Origin: Pseudomonas sp. ANT_J12
Lineage (GTDB): Bacteria; Pseudomonadota; Gammaproteobacteria; Pseudomonadales; Pseudomonadaceae
Direction of reading: 5' to 3'
DNA length: 64,000 nt
Assembly (NCBI RefSeq): GCF_008370045.1
Contig: NZ_VOBN01000001.1
Coordinates: forward strand, 248,001 to 312,000
Shown here: one piece after another, positions 24,804 through 34,657 of the stretch
Layout: every line of letters starts with the position of its first letter
How positions within the stretch are numbered: position 1 is the stretch's first letter
The notes under the pieces: generated by a model
Told to the model about the DNA's origin: nothing
What the model saw: the letters and a program-made list of their open reading frames with translations, nothing else
The model's database searches: none
Position numbers and translations under genes: made by a program

Positions 24804-24830
24804 AACAAAAAGGCGACTCGAAAGTCGCCT
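24804..24830 (-). terminator. Rho-independent terminator after the 1198-aa glycosyltransferase gene
   Basis: AGGCGACT and AGTCGCCT pair around CGAA/TTCG, followed on the minus strand by TTTTTGTT. A single REP fragment (about 24767-24779) lies just beyond. The hairpin isolates the glycosyltransferase gene from the rfbF operon. Confidence 0.85.
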
Positions 24831-24857
24831 GTTTTGGAAATGGCATCGGCAAAACGA

Positions 24858-27800
24858 TCAGTCCGCCAGCCAGCCATTCTCCCAATAACGCAGGTTGTCC
24901 CCACGCAACACGTAGTCACGCAGGACCACCTCGCGCAACTCATCGCCCATGCGATAGCTGGCATCCGGGTCGGCCAGGTGCATGCGGATCGCTTGCAGCC
25001 ATTCGTCCGTGGAGTTGGTCTTGACCCGGGTGCACGGCAGGTAACCGCGATAGGCCTCGGTATCGGTGCAGATCACCGGATAGCCGCACGCGCCGTACTC
25101 CAGCAGGCGCAAGTTGCTCTTGCAGTCGTTGAAGATGTGGAATTCAAGGGGCGCCAGGGCCAGGTCGAGGTTCAGGCTGGCAAGTTTGGCCGGGTAGATA
25201 TCCAGCGCGATCACGCCGTGGAACTCATGCATGAACGGCAGCAAGTCATCCGGGCACATGCCGAAGAACACCCAGTCGACTTCATTGGCCAGTTCGCGCA
25301 CCACATCGGCAATGATCGCCAGGTCACCGTGGTGACTGGTGCCGCCGCCCCAGCCGACGCGAGGTTTTTTAGAGGTCCGGCGCTGACTGCGCAGGTCACT
25401 CCACAAGTGCTTGGCGAGCATGTTCGGGACCACGCGAATGTCATGGTGCATGTCCGACAGCGCATTACCCAGCGGCTCGGTCGACACCACGACGCGGTCG
25501 CACATGCCGATGGCCCGCCGGACCAGTTTTTCCATGTCGTCCTTGCCCGGCATGTTGCGAATATGCGCGTTGCGGTGTGGAACATTGATGACGTAGTCAT
25601 CCAGCTCATAAATCCGGCGGGCACTGGAGTACTTTTGCAGGGCCGGGATTTCTTTGATCGAGGCCTCGGAATAGCGCCCCTGCAAGACGATCACGTCAGG
25701 TGACTGACGCTCGATTTCAATAATCGATGGCAAGTTGTAGTGGATGCAGCCTTGCGCCCTGCCCGCCGCTTCCAGCTCGATCAAGGGCTGGGTCACTCGG
25801 TAGTGACCGATGGCAGAGGAGTTGGCCGGCACCGCCAGCACCCGTGGCAGTTGGGGCTTGGTAAATGGACTCCAGCCGCTGCGCAGGCCCGGGTCGAGAC
25901 TGAAACTGGTCCCGGTCGGACCGTTCAATGCCAGGTTGGTGTTATAGGCCGGATCCCGCGCAACCAAGGGGAGCCAGCGCTTATAAAACACTTCCTGCTC
26001 CTGGCTGCGCAACGCGTCATCCGAGGCCTGCGCCGCCACGGCCGGCTGGACGCCGAACGCCAATCGGGCAAACGGCGTCCAGACCACCAGGTAACCGTCG
26101 CGACCGACACGCAGGCACAGGTCGACATCACTGAGCGATAGCGCAAGGTTCTGCTCGTCCAGACCACCGACCGCGTCAAAAATGCTTTTGCGGATCATCA
26201 GGCAATCGCTGCCGACCGCGCTTAAATCGTGAGCGGCCTGCAACCGGTACATGTACCCCGACGCGTGCACCGGCTCACCGTGAAACGGCACACCGGCGGG
26301 CCCTTGCAGACCCAGGATCAGGCCGGCGTGCAACACGCGACCATCCGGGTTGAACAACTTGGCACCGACCACGCCGACTTCCGGACGTTGCGCGTGATTG
26401 AGCAGCTCACTCAGCCAGTCGCCGTCGACGATCACCGTGTAAAGGTTGAGCAGCAGGACATAGTCGCCCCGGGCCTGTTCGACGGCGAAGTTGCGCACTG
26501 CGGCGCCATTGCCCTGGGCCGGATAGCTGAGCACACGGACCCGCTCACCGCCCAGCTGCGCCATGCCGGCCAGCCATTCCCGAGCCTCGACACTCTCGCT
26601 GCCGTTGTCCACCAGCAGCAGTTCATATTCGCTGTAGAGGGTCTTTTCCAGCAGGCTTTCAATACAGCGCTGCAAGGCCATGACATGGTCCTTGCAGACG
26701 ATGATGATCGATACCAGCGGCCGAGCCACATGCTGATAATCGACCCGATTGAGCAGCGCCGAGCTACCGCTGCGAATGCCATGGGCGATCCCCAGCCGAT
26801 CCAGGTGAGCTTCGAGCACCAGCGGGTTGGTGTCGACCACTTCGGGCAGTGACAGCCACTTCGCCAGGTCGAACGTCGATTCCAGCAAGACCTCGGCCAC
26901 ATGGCCGATCACCTGCGGGCCTTTATGCTCGACCATGCGCCAGAGCACATCGTGGGGGGCCAACTCGCCGTAACTGGAATGAAAACCGCCCAGGGCCAGG
27001 AAACCTTCGCGCTCGAACGCCAGGGCCCTGCCGACGTAGGGGTAGCTGCGCATGAGGTCCAGGTTAAAGTCGGGCTTGAACGCCGGGCTGGCAGACTCGC
27101 CCTGCAGCAAACTGCCTTCGTCGCTGTACAGGCACGTCAGCGCGGGCGTGAGGGCAATTCGCTCCGCCATCGCCAGCAAGGCCGGCGGAATCAGACGGTC
27201 GCCCGCACGCAGCAGATAGAACCAGTCAGCCCCGTCGAGTTGCGGCAGCAGATCATTGACTTGCTGCTGCCAGTCATCTTGCAGTGGCAAGCGGAACACC
27301 CGCCCATCCAGTTCAGCCTCGGTGCAGGAGGTGGACAGCACCAGGGTCAGTTCGGGTGCGTAATCCTGCGCAGCCAACGACTCCAAGGTGAACTCAAGGG
27401 CCGAGCGGCTGCCGAGGCTATCGACAATGATCGGGACGATTTTAGGGTTGTACGGCCAACTCGCCAGGGCATCCGGCAACTGCTTGCGCTGCCCGTCAGT
27501 CAAGGTACGACAGGACAGCCACTGCGCATACAGCTCGGAAAAACTGACGCTGTTGACGCCGACATGCCACTCCTGATTGCTCTGCTTGGTGCCCAGGGTT
27601 CGGCTCAGGGGCAACTCTTCCCAGACACGCGGCAACTCGTCGGCCTTGGTCAGTGGCAGGTAGCGCACCCAGCCGGGGGCCGGCGCCGATTCGCCGCTGC
27701 GCGCCTTGAGCATCTGCAAGACCCACTGGCGCTCGACTTCCAGGGCATCCTTCATCGGTTGCTGGCCACTCAAGCGCTCTGGATACAGGCGTTCGACACT

Positions 27801-28454
27801 CAGCACGTGATTGGAGACCACGACGTTGCCACGGCGCAGCAGGCACACATACAAGGCAAAATCGAGGCTCGCGACAAAGCAGTGACCCGCCTGGGTCAGG
27901 GCTGGCAACAACTCCAGCACATCGCGACGACGGAACAGCGCATTGCTGAAACCACCAAGGATATTGACCGGGAAGTTCTCGAAAATCGCCAGCAGGTCCT
28001 CGCCCTTGAACAAGCCGCACAACGGTGACAGCGGCGTGTTTTCAAGCCGCGAAGGCAGGGCCAGATCATCCGCGTCCCAGAACAGGCGCTGGGCCAATAC
28101 CAGATTGACCTCTTCAAGATGGGCGAGCACGTGGGCCTGACGCTCGATACAGGTCGAGAACAGCTGATCATCGTCACACAGAAATTTGATGAACTCGCCT
28201 TGCGCTTCCTCCAGACACTGCGCCAGGTTACCCACCAGCCCCAGGGTCCGCGGGTTACGCACGTAGCGCGCCGCCACGCCGGTCTGCTCGCTCAGCGAGG
28301 TGACAATGTCCTCGATCTCATGACCGCGACTGTCGTCGCAGACGATGATTTCGAGATTGCCGTAGCTCTGGCTCATGGCACTGCGCAACGCCCGTTCGAA
28401 GAAGCGCGGGTTGAAGGCAGGAATGACCAGGCTGACAAGGGGGAGTGAATTCAC
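24858..28454 (-). CDS. Three-domain glycosyltransferase (1198 aa) next to flgL
   Basis: Very large cytoplasmic glycosyltransferase. The N-terminal GT2 domain (about 5-240: LVSLVIPAFNPRFFERALRS, FIKFLCDDDQLFS) has an intact DDD. The second part is a GT2-like pair: about 335-560 (PKIVPIIVDSLGSRSALEFT, degenerate) and about 570-800 (RPLVSIIIVCKDHVMALQRC). In the latter the usual acidic metal motif is replaced by LLLNLYTVIV. The C-terminal GT-B-like domain (about 865-1198) has RVLAVPANSSAIGHYRVTQP, RVGWGGGTSHHGDLA and NLRLLEYGACGYPVICTD. The start is GTG at 28454 with no clear ribosome-binding site. Multi-GT proteins beside flagellar genes are known or suspected flagellin glycosyltransferases. 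Confidence 0.85.
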   Translation of the reverse strand: MNSLPLVSLVIPAFNPRFFERALRSAMSQSYGNLEIIVCDDSRGHEIEDIVTSLSEQTGVAARYVRNPRTLGLVGNLAQCLEEAQGEFIKFLCDDDQLFSTCIERQAHVLAHLEEVNLVLAQRLFWDADDLALPSRLENTPLSPLCGLFKGEDLLAIFENFPVNILGGFSNALFRRRDVLELLPALTQAGHCFVASLDFALYVCLLRRGNVVVSNHVLSVERLYPERLSGQQPMKDALEVERQWVLQMLKARSGESAPAPGWVRYLPLTKADELPRVWEELPLSRTLGTKQSNQEWHVGVNSVSFSELYAQWLSCRTLTDGQRKQLPDALASWPYNPKIVPIIVDSLGSRSALEFTLESLAAQDYAPELTLVLSTSCTEAELDGRVFRLPLQDDWQQQVNDLLPQLDGADWFYLLRAGDRLIPPALLAMAERIALTPALTCLYSDEGSLLQGESASPAFKPDFNLDLMRSYPYVGRALAFEREGFLALGGFHSSYGELAPHDVLWRMVEHKGPQVIGHVAEVLLESTFDLAKWLSLPEVVDTNPLVLEAHLDRLGIAHGIRSGSSALLNRVDYQHVARPLVSIIIVCKDHVMALQRCIESLLEKTLYSEYELLLVDNGSESVEAREWLAGMAQLGGERVRVLSYPAQGNGAAVRNFAVEQARGDYVLLLNLYTVIVDGDWLSELLNHAQRPEVGVVGAKLFNPDGRVLHAGLILGLQGPAGVPFHGEPVHASGYMYRLQAAHDLSAVGSDCLMIRKSIFDAVGGLDEQNLALSLSDVDLCLRVGRDGYLVVWTPFARLAFGVQPAVAAQASDDALRSQEQEVFYKRWLPLVARDPAYNTNLALNGPTGTSFSLDPGLRSGWSPFTKPQLPRVLAVPANSSAIGHYRVTQPLIELEAAGRAQGCIHYNLPSIIEIERQSPDVIVLQGRYSEASIKEIPALQKYSSARRIYELDDYVINVPHRNAHIRNMPGKDDMEKLVRRAIGMCDRVVVSTEPLGNALSDMHHDIRVVPNMLAKHLWSDLRSQRRTSKKPRVGWGGGTSHHGDLAIIADVVRELANEVDWVFFGMCPDDLLPFMHEFHGVIALDIYPAKLASLNLDLALAPLEFHIFNDCKSNLRLLEYGACGYPVICTDTEAYRGYLPCTRVKTNSTDEWLQAIRMHLADPDASYRMGDELREVVLRDYVLRGDNLRYWENGWLAD

Positions 28455-28455
28455 G

Positions 28456-28482
28456 GCGGGCTCACAGGCGGTGCGAGCCCGC
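28456..28482 (-). promoter_or_regulatory. Hairpin abutting the GTG start of the 1198-aa gene
   Basis: GCGGGCTC and GAGCCCGC form a perfect 8-bp stem with an 11-base loop, ending two bases before the start codon. It occupies the place of a ribosome-binding site, so it may restrict translation. Confidence 0.5.
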
Positions 28483-28541
28483 TCAGGAAAGCGAGCCCTT
28501 GAAACCGCTAAAAGACGATGACTATTGAAGGGTCAGGCTTA

Positions 28542-28559
28542 CGGGCGCTTGCGCGCCCG
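28542..28559 (-). terminator. GC-rich hairpin after flgL
   Basis: CGGGCGC and GCGCCCG pair around TTGC/GCAA, seven bases past the flgL stop. There is no T-tract, so it may be a partial terminator or a transcript-end stabiliser. Confidence 0.45.
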
Positions 28560-28565
28560 ACACCG

Positions 28566-30140
28566 TTAGATCTTGTTGAACAGGCCCAGCGAGGAGATCT
28601 TGCTGAACGCCAGTTGCGCCGCTTGCAGCATGGTTTGCTGCAAGGTCAGGCGGGTCATGACTTCGGCAGGGTCGGAATCGCGAATCGCCCCCTGGGTCGT
28701 GGTGTTCGCCATGCTCAGGCTTGAGTTGGTCGAGCTTTGAGTGTCCAGGGTCTGACCGCGGGCACCAATCGAGGTGACGGCAGTACCGATCTGATTGCTG
28801 GCGCTGTCGAGGTTACCGAGGGCCGCTTCCATGGCGCCTTGAAACTGCTGCTTGGCGACGTCATTACCGTCGATCGGCGCCGTCATGGCGTTCATCATCT
28901 TGCCCAGTGTGTCGAGCACGTTCTGGGTCTGGTGATTGTTGGGCTGGACCACGAACTGATCACCCGCTGCCGGGGCACCGCCGCCCAGCGCGAAGGTCAC
29001 GCCCGCAGCGGTGGCATTGCTGCCGGCCACGGTGCCGGACGACACCGGCCGGCTGTCGGCGGTGACCGGCGCGGCATACAGGTCGAAGGCCGTGGCGCTG
29101 GTGAACTTGAGGATCGCCCCGCCCGCCGGGAAGGCACTGTTGTAGGCCGTCGGGTCAGTGATGGTGGCACCGGTGACGACCGCGGTCGACGCGTTGCCCG
29201 GGCTGCGCGAGGTGTTAAACGTGTCCGCCGTGGCCGACAACTTGAAGGTGTGACCGGCGATAGCGGCATCCGGGTTGGCGGCATCACCCGCCTTGAGGTT
29301 GATGTTCAGTTGCAGATCAACGCCACGGAAACTGATCTGCTGATTAGCGCCGTTGCTGTTGCTGATCACGCCGCTCTTGCTGGCTTCGGCGGTGACGTCG
29401 TTGCCCAGGGCATCGGTGATTTTCAGCTGGGTGCTGCTCAGGAAACTGACAGTGTACGGCTCGCCACCGGTAAATTTGGCGTTGTAGGTCGCTGCAGTGC
29501 CGACCGTACCGTTGGACAGAACCACGCGACCGTCATCCACCGCCGGAGCGGTCATGTTGGTCTGGGTGCGGCTGGTGTTGATGGTCTGCTGGAACGCGTC
29601 CCAACCCGTGGTGTTGGTGGCAACCGTCATGCCGTCGCCAACGCCCAGGTTGATGCTGGTCTGGTTGCCGTTGTAGCTGTAGGTACCGTCGGAATTCTGC
29701 GAGTAAGGCGCGGTGTCGGTCTTCGAGCCGGAAAACAGGTAGTTGCCGTCCGCATCCTTGGAGTTCATCAGGCCCAAAACTTGTGACTGAATCTGGCCGA
29801 GCTCCGCCGCATAGGCCTTGCGATCCGAGTCGGTAGCAATACCGTTGTTCGCGGCGAGGCCGAGTTCCTTGGCGCGTTGCAACGCCGTGCCGATGGACGT
29901 CAGGGTGGTTTCCTGAAGGCTCAGCGCGCTCTTGGTGCTGCTGATGTTGGTGGTGTACTGCTCAAGATCCGCGCTCTGCTGGCCGAGGGAGAGCAAACGC
30001 CCGGCACCGATCGGATCATCGGAGGCGGTGTTGATGCGTTGCAGGCTACTGGCTTCAGCACTGGTGGCAATGGCGTTGTTGAAGTTGCGCTGATAGTTGG
30101 CAGCGGTTGTTTCGTAATACTGGGCGGTAGCAATGCGCAT
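28566..30140 (-). CDS. flgL: Flagellar hook-filament junction protein FlgL (HAP3)
   Basis: Joins the hook-FlgK layer to the filament. 524 residues, longer than the roughly 320 of enterics because of an enlarged Gly/Thr-rich central region (about 170-430). The conserved N-terminal helix (MRIATAQYYETTAANYQRNF; RINTASDDPIGAGRLL) and C-terminal helix (TRLTLQQTMLQAAQLAFSKI) are intact, like those of flagellin. It is the last gene of the flgF-L run, 13 bases after flgK. Confidence 0.95.
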   Translation of the reverse strand: MRIATAQYYETTAANYQRNFNNAIATSAEASSLQRINTASDDPIGAGRLLSLGQQSADLEQYTTNISSTKSALSLQETTLTSIGTALQRAKELGLAANNGIATDSDRKAYAAELGQIQSQVLGLMNSKDADGNYLFSGSKTDTAPYSQNSDGTYSYNGNQTSINLGVGDGMTVATNTTGWDAFQQTINTSRTQTNMTAPAVDDGRVVLSNGTVGTAATYNAKFTGGEPYTVSFLSSTQLKITDALGNDVTAEASKSGVISNSNGANQQISFRGVDLQLNINLKAGDAANPDAAIAGHTFKLSATADTFNTSRSPGNASTAVVTGATITDPTAYNSAFPAGGAILKFTSATAFDLYAAPVTADSRPVSSGTVAGSNATAAGVTFALGGGAPAAGDQFVVQPNNHQTQNVLDTLGKMMNAMTAPIDGNDVAKQQFQGAMEAALGNLDSASNQIGTAVTSIGARGQTLDTQSSTNSSLSMANTTTQGAIRDSDPAEVMTRLTLQQTMLQAAQLAFSKISSLGLFNKI

Positions 30141-30153
30141 GAATTACGACTCC

Positions 30154-32196
30154 TTAAAGGCTGTTGATCAGCGTGCTGAAAGTTTCCTGCGCCGCTTTGA
30201 TGATCTGCGACGAGGCGGTGTAGTACTGCTGGTATTTGACCAGGTTGCCGGTTTCTTCATCCAGGTTGACCCCGGAGAGCGAATCACGCGCGCCCTTGGC
30301 CTGGGTCAGGATCGCCGAGGTGGCAGCGGCGTCGGACTTGCCCTGGGCAGCCTGGGTACCGACGTTGGTCACCAGTTTGCTGTAGGCGTCGGTCAGGCTG
30401 ATGCCTTTGCTCGCCGAACCGGTATCCACGGTCTGTTTGGTTTGCAGCGCTACCAAAGATTGCGCGTTGCGGTTGTCCGAGGAGGACGCGCCGGTCAGGG
30501 AAATCGTGAAGCTTTCGCCGGTCTTCGGCGTACCGCCTACCGTGGTCTGCACGGTGAAGGTTTTCTGGATCGGCGGGGTGCCGCCGTCCGTAATCGGGTT
30601 GCCGCTGGCGTCGACCATGCCCACTTTCAGGTTCAGGGTGTTGCTCTGGCCCGGCACGATGGTGCCGCTACCCAACGGGTTACCTTGGGCGTCGCTCAGG
30701 GTGTAAGTCTGGCTGCCACCGCTGGCGGCACCGAACGACAGTTTGACCGGGGTCGAATTTTTCAGCGCCGACTGCAATTCCGCCTGGGACGCCGGGTTGT
30801 AAATGTCCAGGGTGCTGCTGAGCGTTGGCTGGGTGTAGGTGCCGCCGTTAGCCGCGCTGGTGACGCCGGTCAACGGAGCGGCCGCCGCGATCTTTTTCGG
30901 GTCGCTCAGTACCATCTGAATGCTGGCTGCGGCACCGCGAGTCGGGGTGATCTTGAAGCTGTCACCGGCGCTCAAGGCACCGCCGTTGAGCGACAGGGTG
31001 AAACCGTCGATCACTGGCGGCGGCGTGGTCCCGGTGTTGAACGAGCCCATATCGGTACCGTCGGAACGCTTGACGCTGTACGCGGTGGGACTGGTGAACG
31101 TCACCGAATAATCGCTGGTGGTCAGCTTGCCGGTGTCCTTGATGGTGACATCGAGGTTGCCGGAACCGGCACTGTTGCTCGCATTGCCGATGCTGCGCTG
31201 ACTGATCAGCGCGGCACTGTTGATGTTGTTGAAAATGGCCGCGCCGAAATCGCCGTTCTTGTCGATGCCTTGCGCTTGCTGGCTGTTCATCTGGTCCGCA
31301 ATTACCAACGCCACACGCCCCAACTCATTGAGCGACGGGTCGAGTACTTCCTTGCGGTAGGTCAGCAGGCCGCCGATTTCGCCACCGCTGATCACTGACG
31401 TGATGTCGATGGTGCTGGAGCCGCGGTTCATCTGCAGGCCCATGCGCGTCGGGTCGTCCTTGCTCGGGGCGGTTTCCAGGGTATTGGTGGTGTTGCCCAT
31501 CACCAATGGCTGGCCGCTGCCGACATAGATGTCGTAGCTGGTGCCGCGCTCGACGACTTGCGCACCGGTCAACTCGGACAGTTGGCGCACTGCTTCGTTA
31601 CGGGAATCGAGCAAGTCGTTTGGCTGGCCGCCGCTGGTGGAGACTTCGCCGATCTTCTGGTTCAGGCCGGCAATCGCGGTGGCCAGCTTGTTCACCTGGG
31701 CCGCCATGTCCGACAGACTGCCATTGATGGTGGTGTTCTGGTCGTTCAACTGTTTGGCAATGGTATTGAAACGATTGCTCAACGCCTGGGCACCGGTCAG
31801 CACCGACTGACGGGACGTATCGTCGGTCGCCGAGGTCGAGACACCCTGCATCGAGGTGAAGAATTTCTGCAACACGCCGGTCAGGCCGGTGTTGACGTCC
31901 GACAGCGACGCATCCAGCGGCGTGGCCTGGGCCTGGAACGAAGCGGCTTCGCTGTTGAGCGAAGTGGCGGTCTGCAACTGGGAATCGAGGTAGGCGTTGT
32001 ACACCCGGCGCACATCCGCCAGGGTCGTGCCAGTGCCGATGAAAACATTCCCGTACTGCTGCGAGGCCTTGGTGCCCTGCACGGTTTGCTGACGCGAGTA
32101 ACCGGCGGTGTCGACGTTGGCAATGTTGTTGCCCGTGACAGCCAAAGAGGATTGGCTAGCCGCCAGACCCGACATCCCGATATTGAGCAAACTCAT
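30154..32196 (-). CDS. flgK: Flagellar hook-associated protein FlgK (HAP1)
   Basis: First junction protein on the hook tip. 680 residues, usual for Pseudomonas. N-terminal MSLLNIGMSGLAASQSSLAV and NIANVDTAGYSRQQ are the rod/hook-family signature. The C-terminal coiled coil (VNLDEETGNLVKYQQYYTAS then SQIIKAAQETFSTLINSL) matches axial proteins. The middle is large and variable. 23 bases after the flgJ stop. Confidence 0.97.
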   Translation of the reverse strand: MSLLNIGMSGLAASQSSLAVTGNNIANVDTAGYSRQQTVQGTKASQQYGNVFIGTGTTLADVRRVYNAYLDSQLQTATSLNSEAASFQAQATPLDASLSDVNTGLTGVLQKFFTSMQGVSTSATDDTSRQSVLTGAQALSNRFNTIAKQLNDQNTTINGSLSDMAAQVNKLATAIAGLNQKIGEVSTSGGQPNDLLDSRNEAVRQLSELTGAQVVERGTSYDIYVGSGQPLVMGNTTNTLETAPSKDDPTRMGLQMNRGSSTIDITSVISGGEIGGLLTYRKEVLDPSLNELGRVALVIADQMNSQQAQGIDKNGDFGAAIFNNINSAALISQRSIGNASNSAGSGNLDVTIKDTGKLTTSDYSVTFTSPTAYSVKRSDGTDMGSFNTGTTPPPVIDGFTLSLNGGALSAGDSFKITPTRGAAASIQMVLSDPKKIAAAAPLTGVTSAANGGTYTQPTLSSTLDIYNPASQAELQSALKNSTPVKLSFGAASGGSQTYTLSDAQGNPLGSGTIVPGQSNTLNLKVGMVDASGNPITDGGTPPIQKTFTVQTTVGGTPKTGESFTISLTGASSSDNRNAQSLVALQTKQTVDTGSASKGISLTDAYSKLVTNVGTQAAQGKSDAAATSAILTQAKGARDSLSGVNLDEETGNLVKYQQYYTASSQIIKAAQETFSTLINSL

Positions 32197-32219
32197 GGTT
32201 CAGACCTTATGCCTTGTGC

Positions 32220-33530
32220 CTATAAAGGCGTGGTGGTAGCGCCCGCCGCAGCGTAGTTTTGGTAACTCGTCATCTGCTTGGCTATCTGCGAAATCTTGTT
32301 GGCGTAGTTCGGGTCGGTTGCATAACCGGCCTTTTGCAACTCGCGCACAAACTGTTCTGGGTTATCGGCCGACTTCACCACATCTTGATAGCGATTATTG
32401 GATTGCAGCAACGTCACAAGGTCGTGGAAGCTGTCCTTGTACGAGGCATAGGAGCGGAACTCCGCCGTCTCCTTGACCATCGCGCCATCCCTGAATTCGC
32501 TGGTGATTGCCCGTGCCGAATCGCCCTTCCAACTGCTGCCGGTCTTGATGCCAAACAGGTTGTGACTGCTGCTGCCATCCTGAGCGCGCATGACCGATTT
32601 GCCCCAACCGGTTTCCAGGGCGGCCTGGGCCACCAGGTAACGCGGATCGACGCCGATGCGGTCGGCGGCTTCCTTGGCCATCGGCAACATGGTGTTGACG
32701 AATTCGTCGGCGGAACTGAACGCTTTCTTCGCCGGTGCCAACGGAATTTGCGCCATGGCACGGCCGTAAATCTGCATCTGTCCGCCCGACGCCGCAGACG
32801 TTGCCGAGGCCAGCCAATCGCCGTTGTACAGCGGGCCGGCGCCGGTCGTCATGGCCGTGGCGCGCTCTGGCAAAACATTCTTGAGGGTCGTTGCCGCAGT
32901 CGTGGCGGCGGTCGCGGTGGACGGCACCAGGCCGGCGAGCAAGCGGTCGGCCAGTTTCGGCGGCAAGGCCAGGCGGCGCTGGTTGAGCAGCGCCACGTCA
33001 TTGCTGTGAGCGGCGGTCGCCGTCGGCGCCTTGACCCCGCGCGAAGCCCACAACGGACGCTCGCCATTGAGGCGCGACAACGGACCATTGGTGGCAGTTG
33101 TGCCGGCGGCCACCGGCGTGCTGATCGCCTCGGCCTTGGCTTTCGCCGCGTCCTGCTTGGCTGCCGAGTTGGCAGCGGCTTCACCCGGCGCCAGCGGTTT
33201 GTTCTTCGACATCTGGCGCAACAACACGTCCGCCAGACCAATACCGCCGCCCTCGCGGGACATGGAAACGGCCAACTGCTGGTCGGACATTTCCTGGTAT
33301 TGCTTGGCGGCTGGCGTGTTGAGCGGATTGTCCTTGCCCAACTCGTCAGTGGCGGAGCGCATGGACTTGAGCATTTCACCGAGGAACAGCGATTCGAATT
33401 CCTGCGCAACTTTACGCATGTTGCCTTCGCTGTTCTTGTCGCCGACTTTCAGTTGGTTCAGGCGGTTAAGGTCCGAGTACGAACCCGAATCGCCGGTGCC
33501 AACCAAAGCGCCTTTGCGCATATCCACCAT
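32220..33530 (-). CDS. flgJ: Flagellar rod assembly protein / peptidoglycan hydrolase FlgJ
   Basis: Periplasmic rod-capping protein that opens peptidoglycan for rod growth. 436 residues. N-terminal rod-binding domain (about 35-110: EFESLFLGEMLKSMRSATDE). A long Ala/Thr/Lys-rich linker (about 125-260) is longer than in enterics. The C-terminal glucosaminidase domain (about 265-430) has VAQAALETGWGKSVMR, with the catalytic Glu, and SHNLFGIKTG. Start ATG at 33530 with TGAGGACGACGACC upstream. 11 bases after flgI. Confidence 0.95.
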   Translation of the reverse strand: MVDMRKGALVGTGDSGSYSDLNRLNQLKVGDKNSEGNMRKVAQEFESLFLGEMLKSMRSATDELGKDNPLNTPAAKQYQEMSDQQLAVSMSREGGGIGLADVLLRQMSKNKPLAPGEAAANSAAKQDAAKAKAEAISTPVAAGTTATNGPLSRLNGERPLWASRGVKAPTATAAHSNDVALLNQRRLALPPKLADRLLAGLVPSTATAATTAATTLKNVLPERATAMTTGAGPLYNGDWLASATSAASGGQMQIYGRAMAQIPLAPAKKAFSSADEFVNTMLPMAKEAADRIGVDPRYLVAQAALETGWGKSVMRAQDGSSSHNLFGIKTGSSWKGDSARAITSEFRDGAMVKETAEFRSYASYKDSFHDLVTLLQSNNRYQDVVKSADNPEQFVRELQKAGYATDPNYANKISQIAKQMTSYQNYAAAGATTTPL

Positions 33531-33541
33531 GGTCGTCGTCC

Positions 33542-34657
33542 TCAGATCACGATCAGGTCGGCTTGCAGCGCGCCGGCCTGTTTCAGTGCTTCAAGGATGG
33601 CCATCAAGTCACCCGGCGCCGCGCCGACCTGGTTCACCGCACGCACGATCTCGTCGAGGGTGGTGCCCGGGCCGAACTTGAACATCGGCTTGGCTTCCTG
33701 CTGGGCGTTGACCCGCGAGCGCGGCACGACCGCCGTCTGCCCGTTGGACAGAGGGCCGGGCTGGCTGACGATCGGGTCTTCGGTGATGGTCACGGTCAGG
33801 CTGCCGTGGGTCACGGCGGCTGGAGAAACCTTGACGTTCTGGCCGATCACGATGGTGCCGGTGCGCGAGTTGATGATGACTTTCGCCACCGCCTGGCCCG
33901 GATCGACTTCAAGGTTTTCCAGGATCGACAGGTAGTCGACGCGCTGGCTCGGATCCAGTGGCGCCGTGACGCGGATCGAACCGCCGTCGATGGCCTGGGC
34001 CACGCCGGGGCCGAGCAGGTCGTTGATCTTGTCGACCACGCGCTTGGCGGTGGTGAAGTCGGAACGGTTGAGGTTCAGCGTCAGGCTGTTGCCCTGGTTG
34101 AAACCGCTCGGCACCGAACGCTCGACCGACGCACCGCCAGGGATTCGACCGGCCGACGGAACGTTGACGGTGATCTTCGAACCGTCGCGACCTTCGGCAT
34201 CGAAACCACCGACCACCAGATTGCCTTGGGCGATGGCGTAGACGTTGCCGTCGATACCTTTAAGCGGCGTCAGCAGCAAGGTGCCGCCGCGCAGGCTCTT
34301 GGAGTTACCGATGGACGACACCGTGATGTCGACCTGCTGACCCGGCTTGGCAAACGCCGGCAGATCCGCACTGATCGACACCGCCGCGACGTTCTTCAAC
34401 TGCACGTTGCCCGAACCCGGCGGCACCTTGATGCCGAACTGCGAGAGCATGTTGTTGAAGGTCTGCAGAGTGAACGGGGTCTGGGTCGTCTGGTCGCCGG
34501 TACCGTTAAGCCCGACCACCAGGCCGTAACCGATCAATTGGTTGGTCCGCACGCCGGAGATGCTGGCGATGTCCTTCAACCGCTCGGCTTGAGCGGTGAA
34601 CGCTGCGGACAGCAACAAGGCGGCAACAATGAGACTTTTGAAGTTCAACGTAGCCAC
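33542..34657 (-). CDS. flgI: Flagellar P-ring protein FlgI
   Basis: Forms the periplasmic P-ring around the rod. 371 residues, standard. Sec signal peptide at 1-24 ([17 protein letters not shown]). The mature part starts [20 protein letters not shown], the family hallmark, and ends with [20 protein letters not shown]. Stop and start of flgH and flgI are adjacent (one base apart). Confidence 0.97.
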   Translation of the reverse strand: MATLNFKSLIVAALLLSAAFTAQAERLKDIASISGVRTNQLIGYGLVVGLNGTGDQTTQTPFTLQTFNNMLSQFGIKVPPGSGNVQLKNVAAVSISADLPAFAKPGQQVDITVSSIGNSKSLRGGTLLLTPLKGIDGNVYAIAQGNLVVGGFDAEGRDGSKITVNVPSAGRIPGGASVERSVPSGFNQGNSLTLNLNRSDFTTAKRVVDKINDLLGPGVAQAIDGGSIRVTAPLDPSQRVDYLSILENLEVDPGQAVAKVIINSRTGTIVIGQNVKVSPAAVTHGSLTVTITEDPIVSQPGPLSNGQTAVVPRSRVNAQQEAKPMFKFGPGTTLDEIVRAVNQVGAAPGDLMAILEALKQAGALQADLIVI

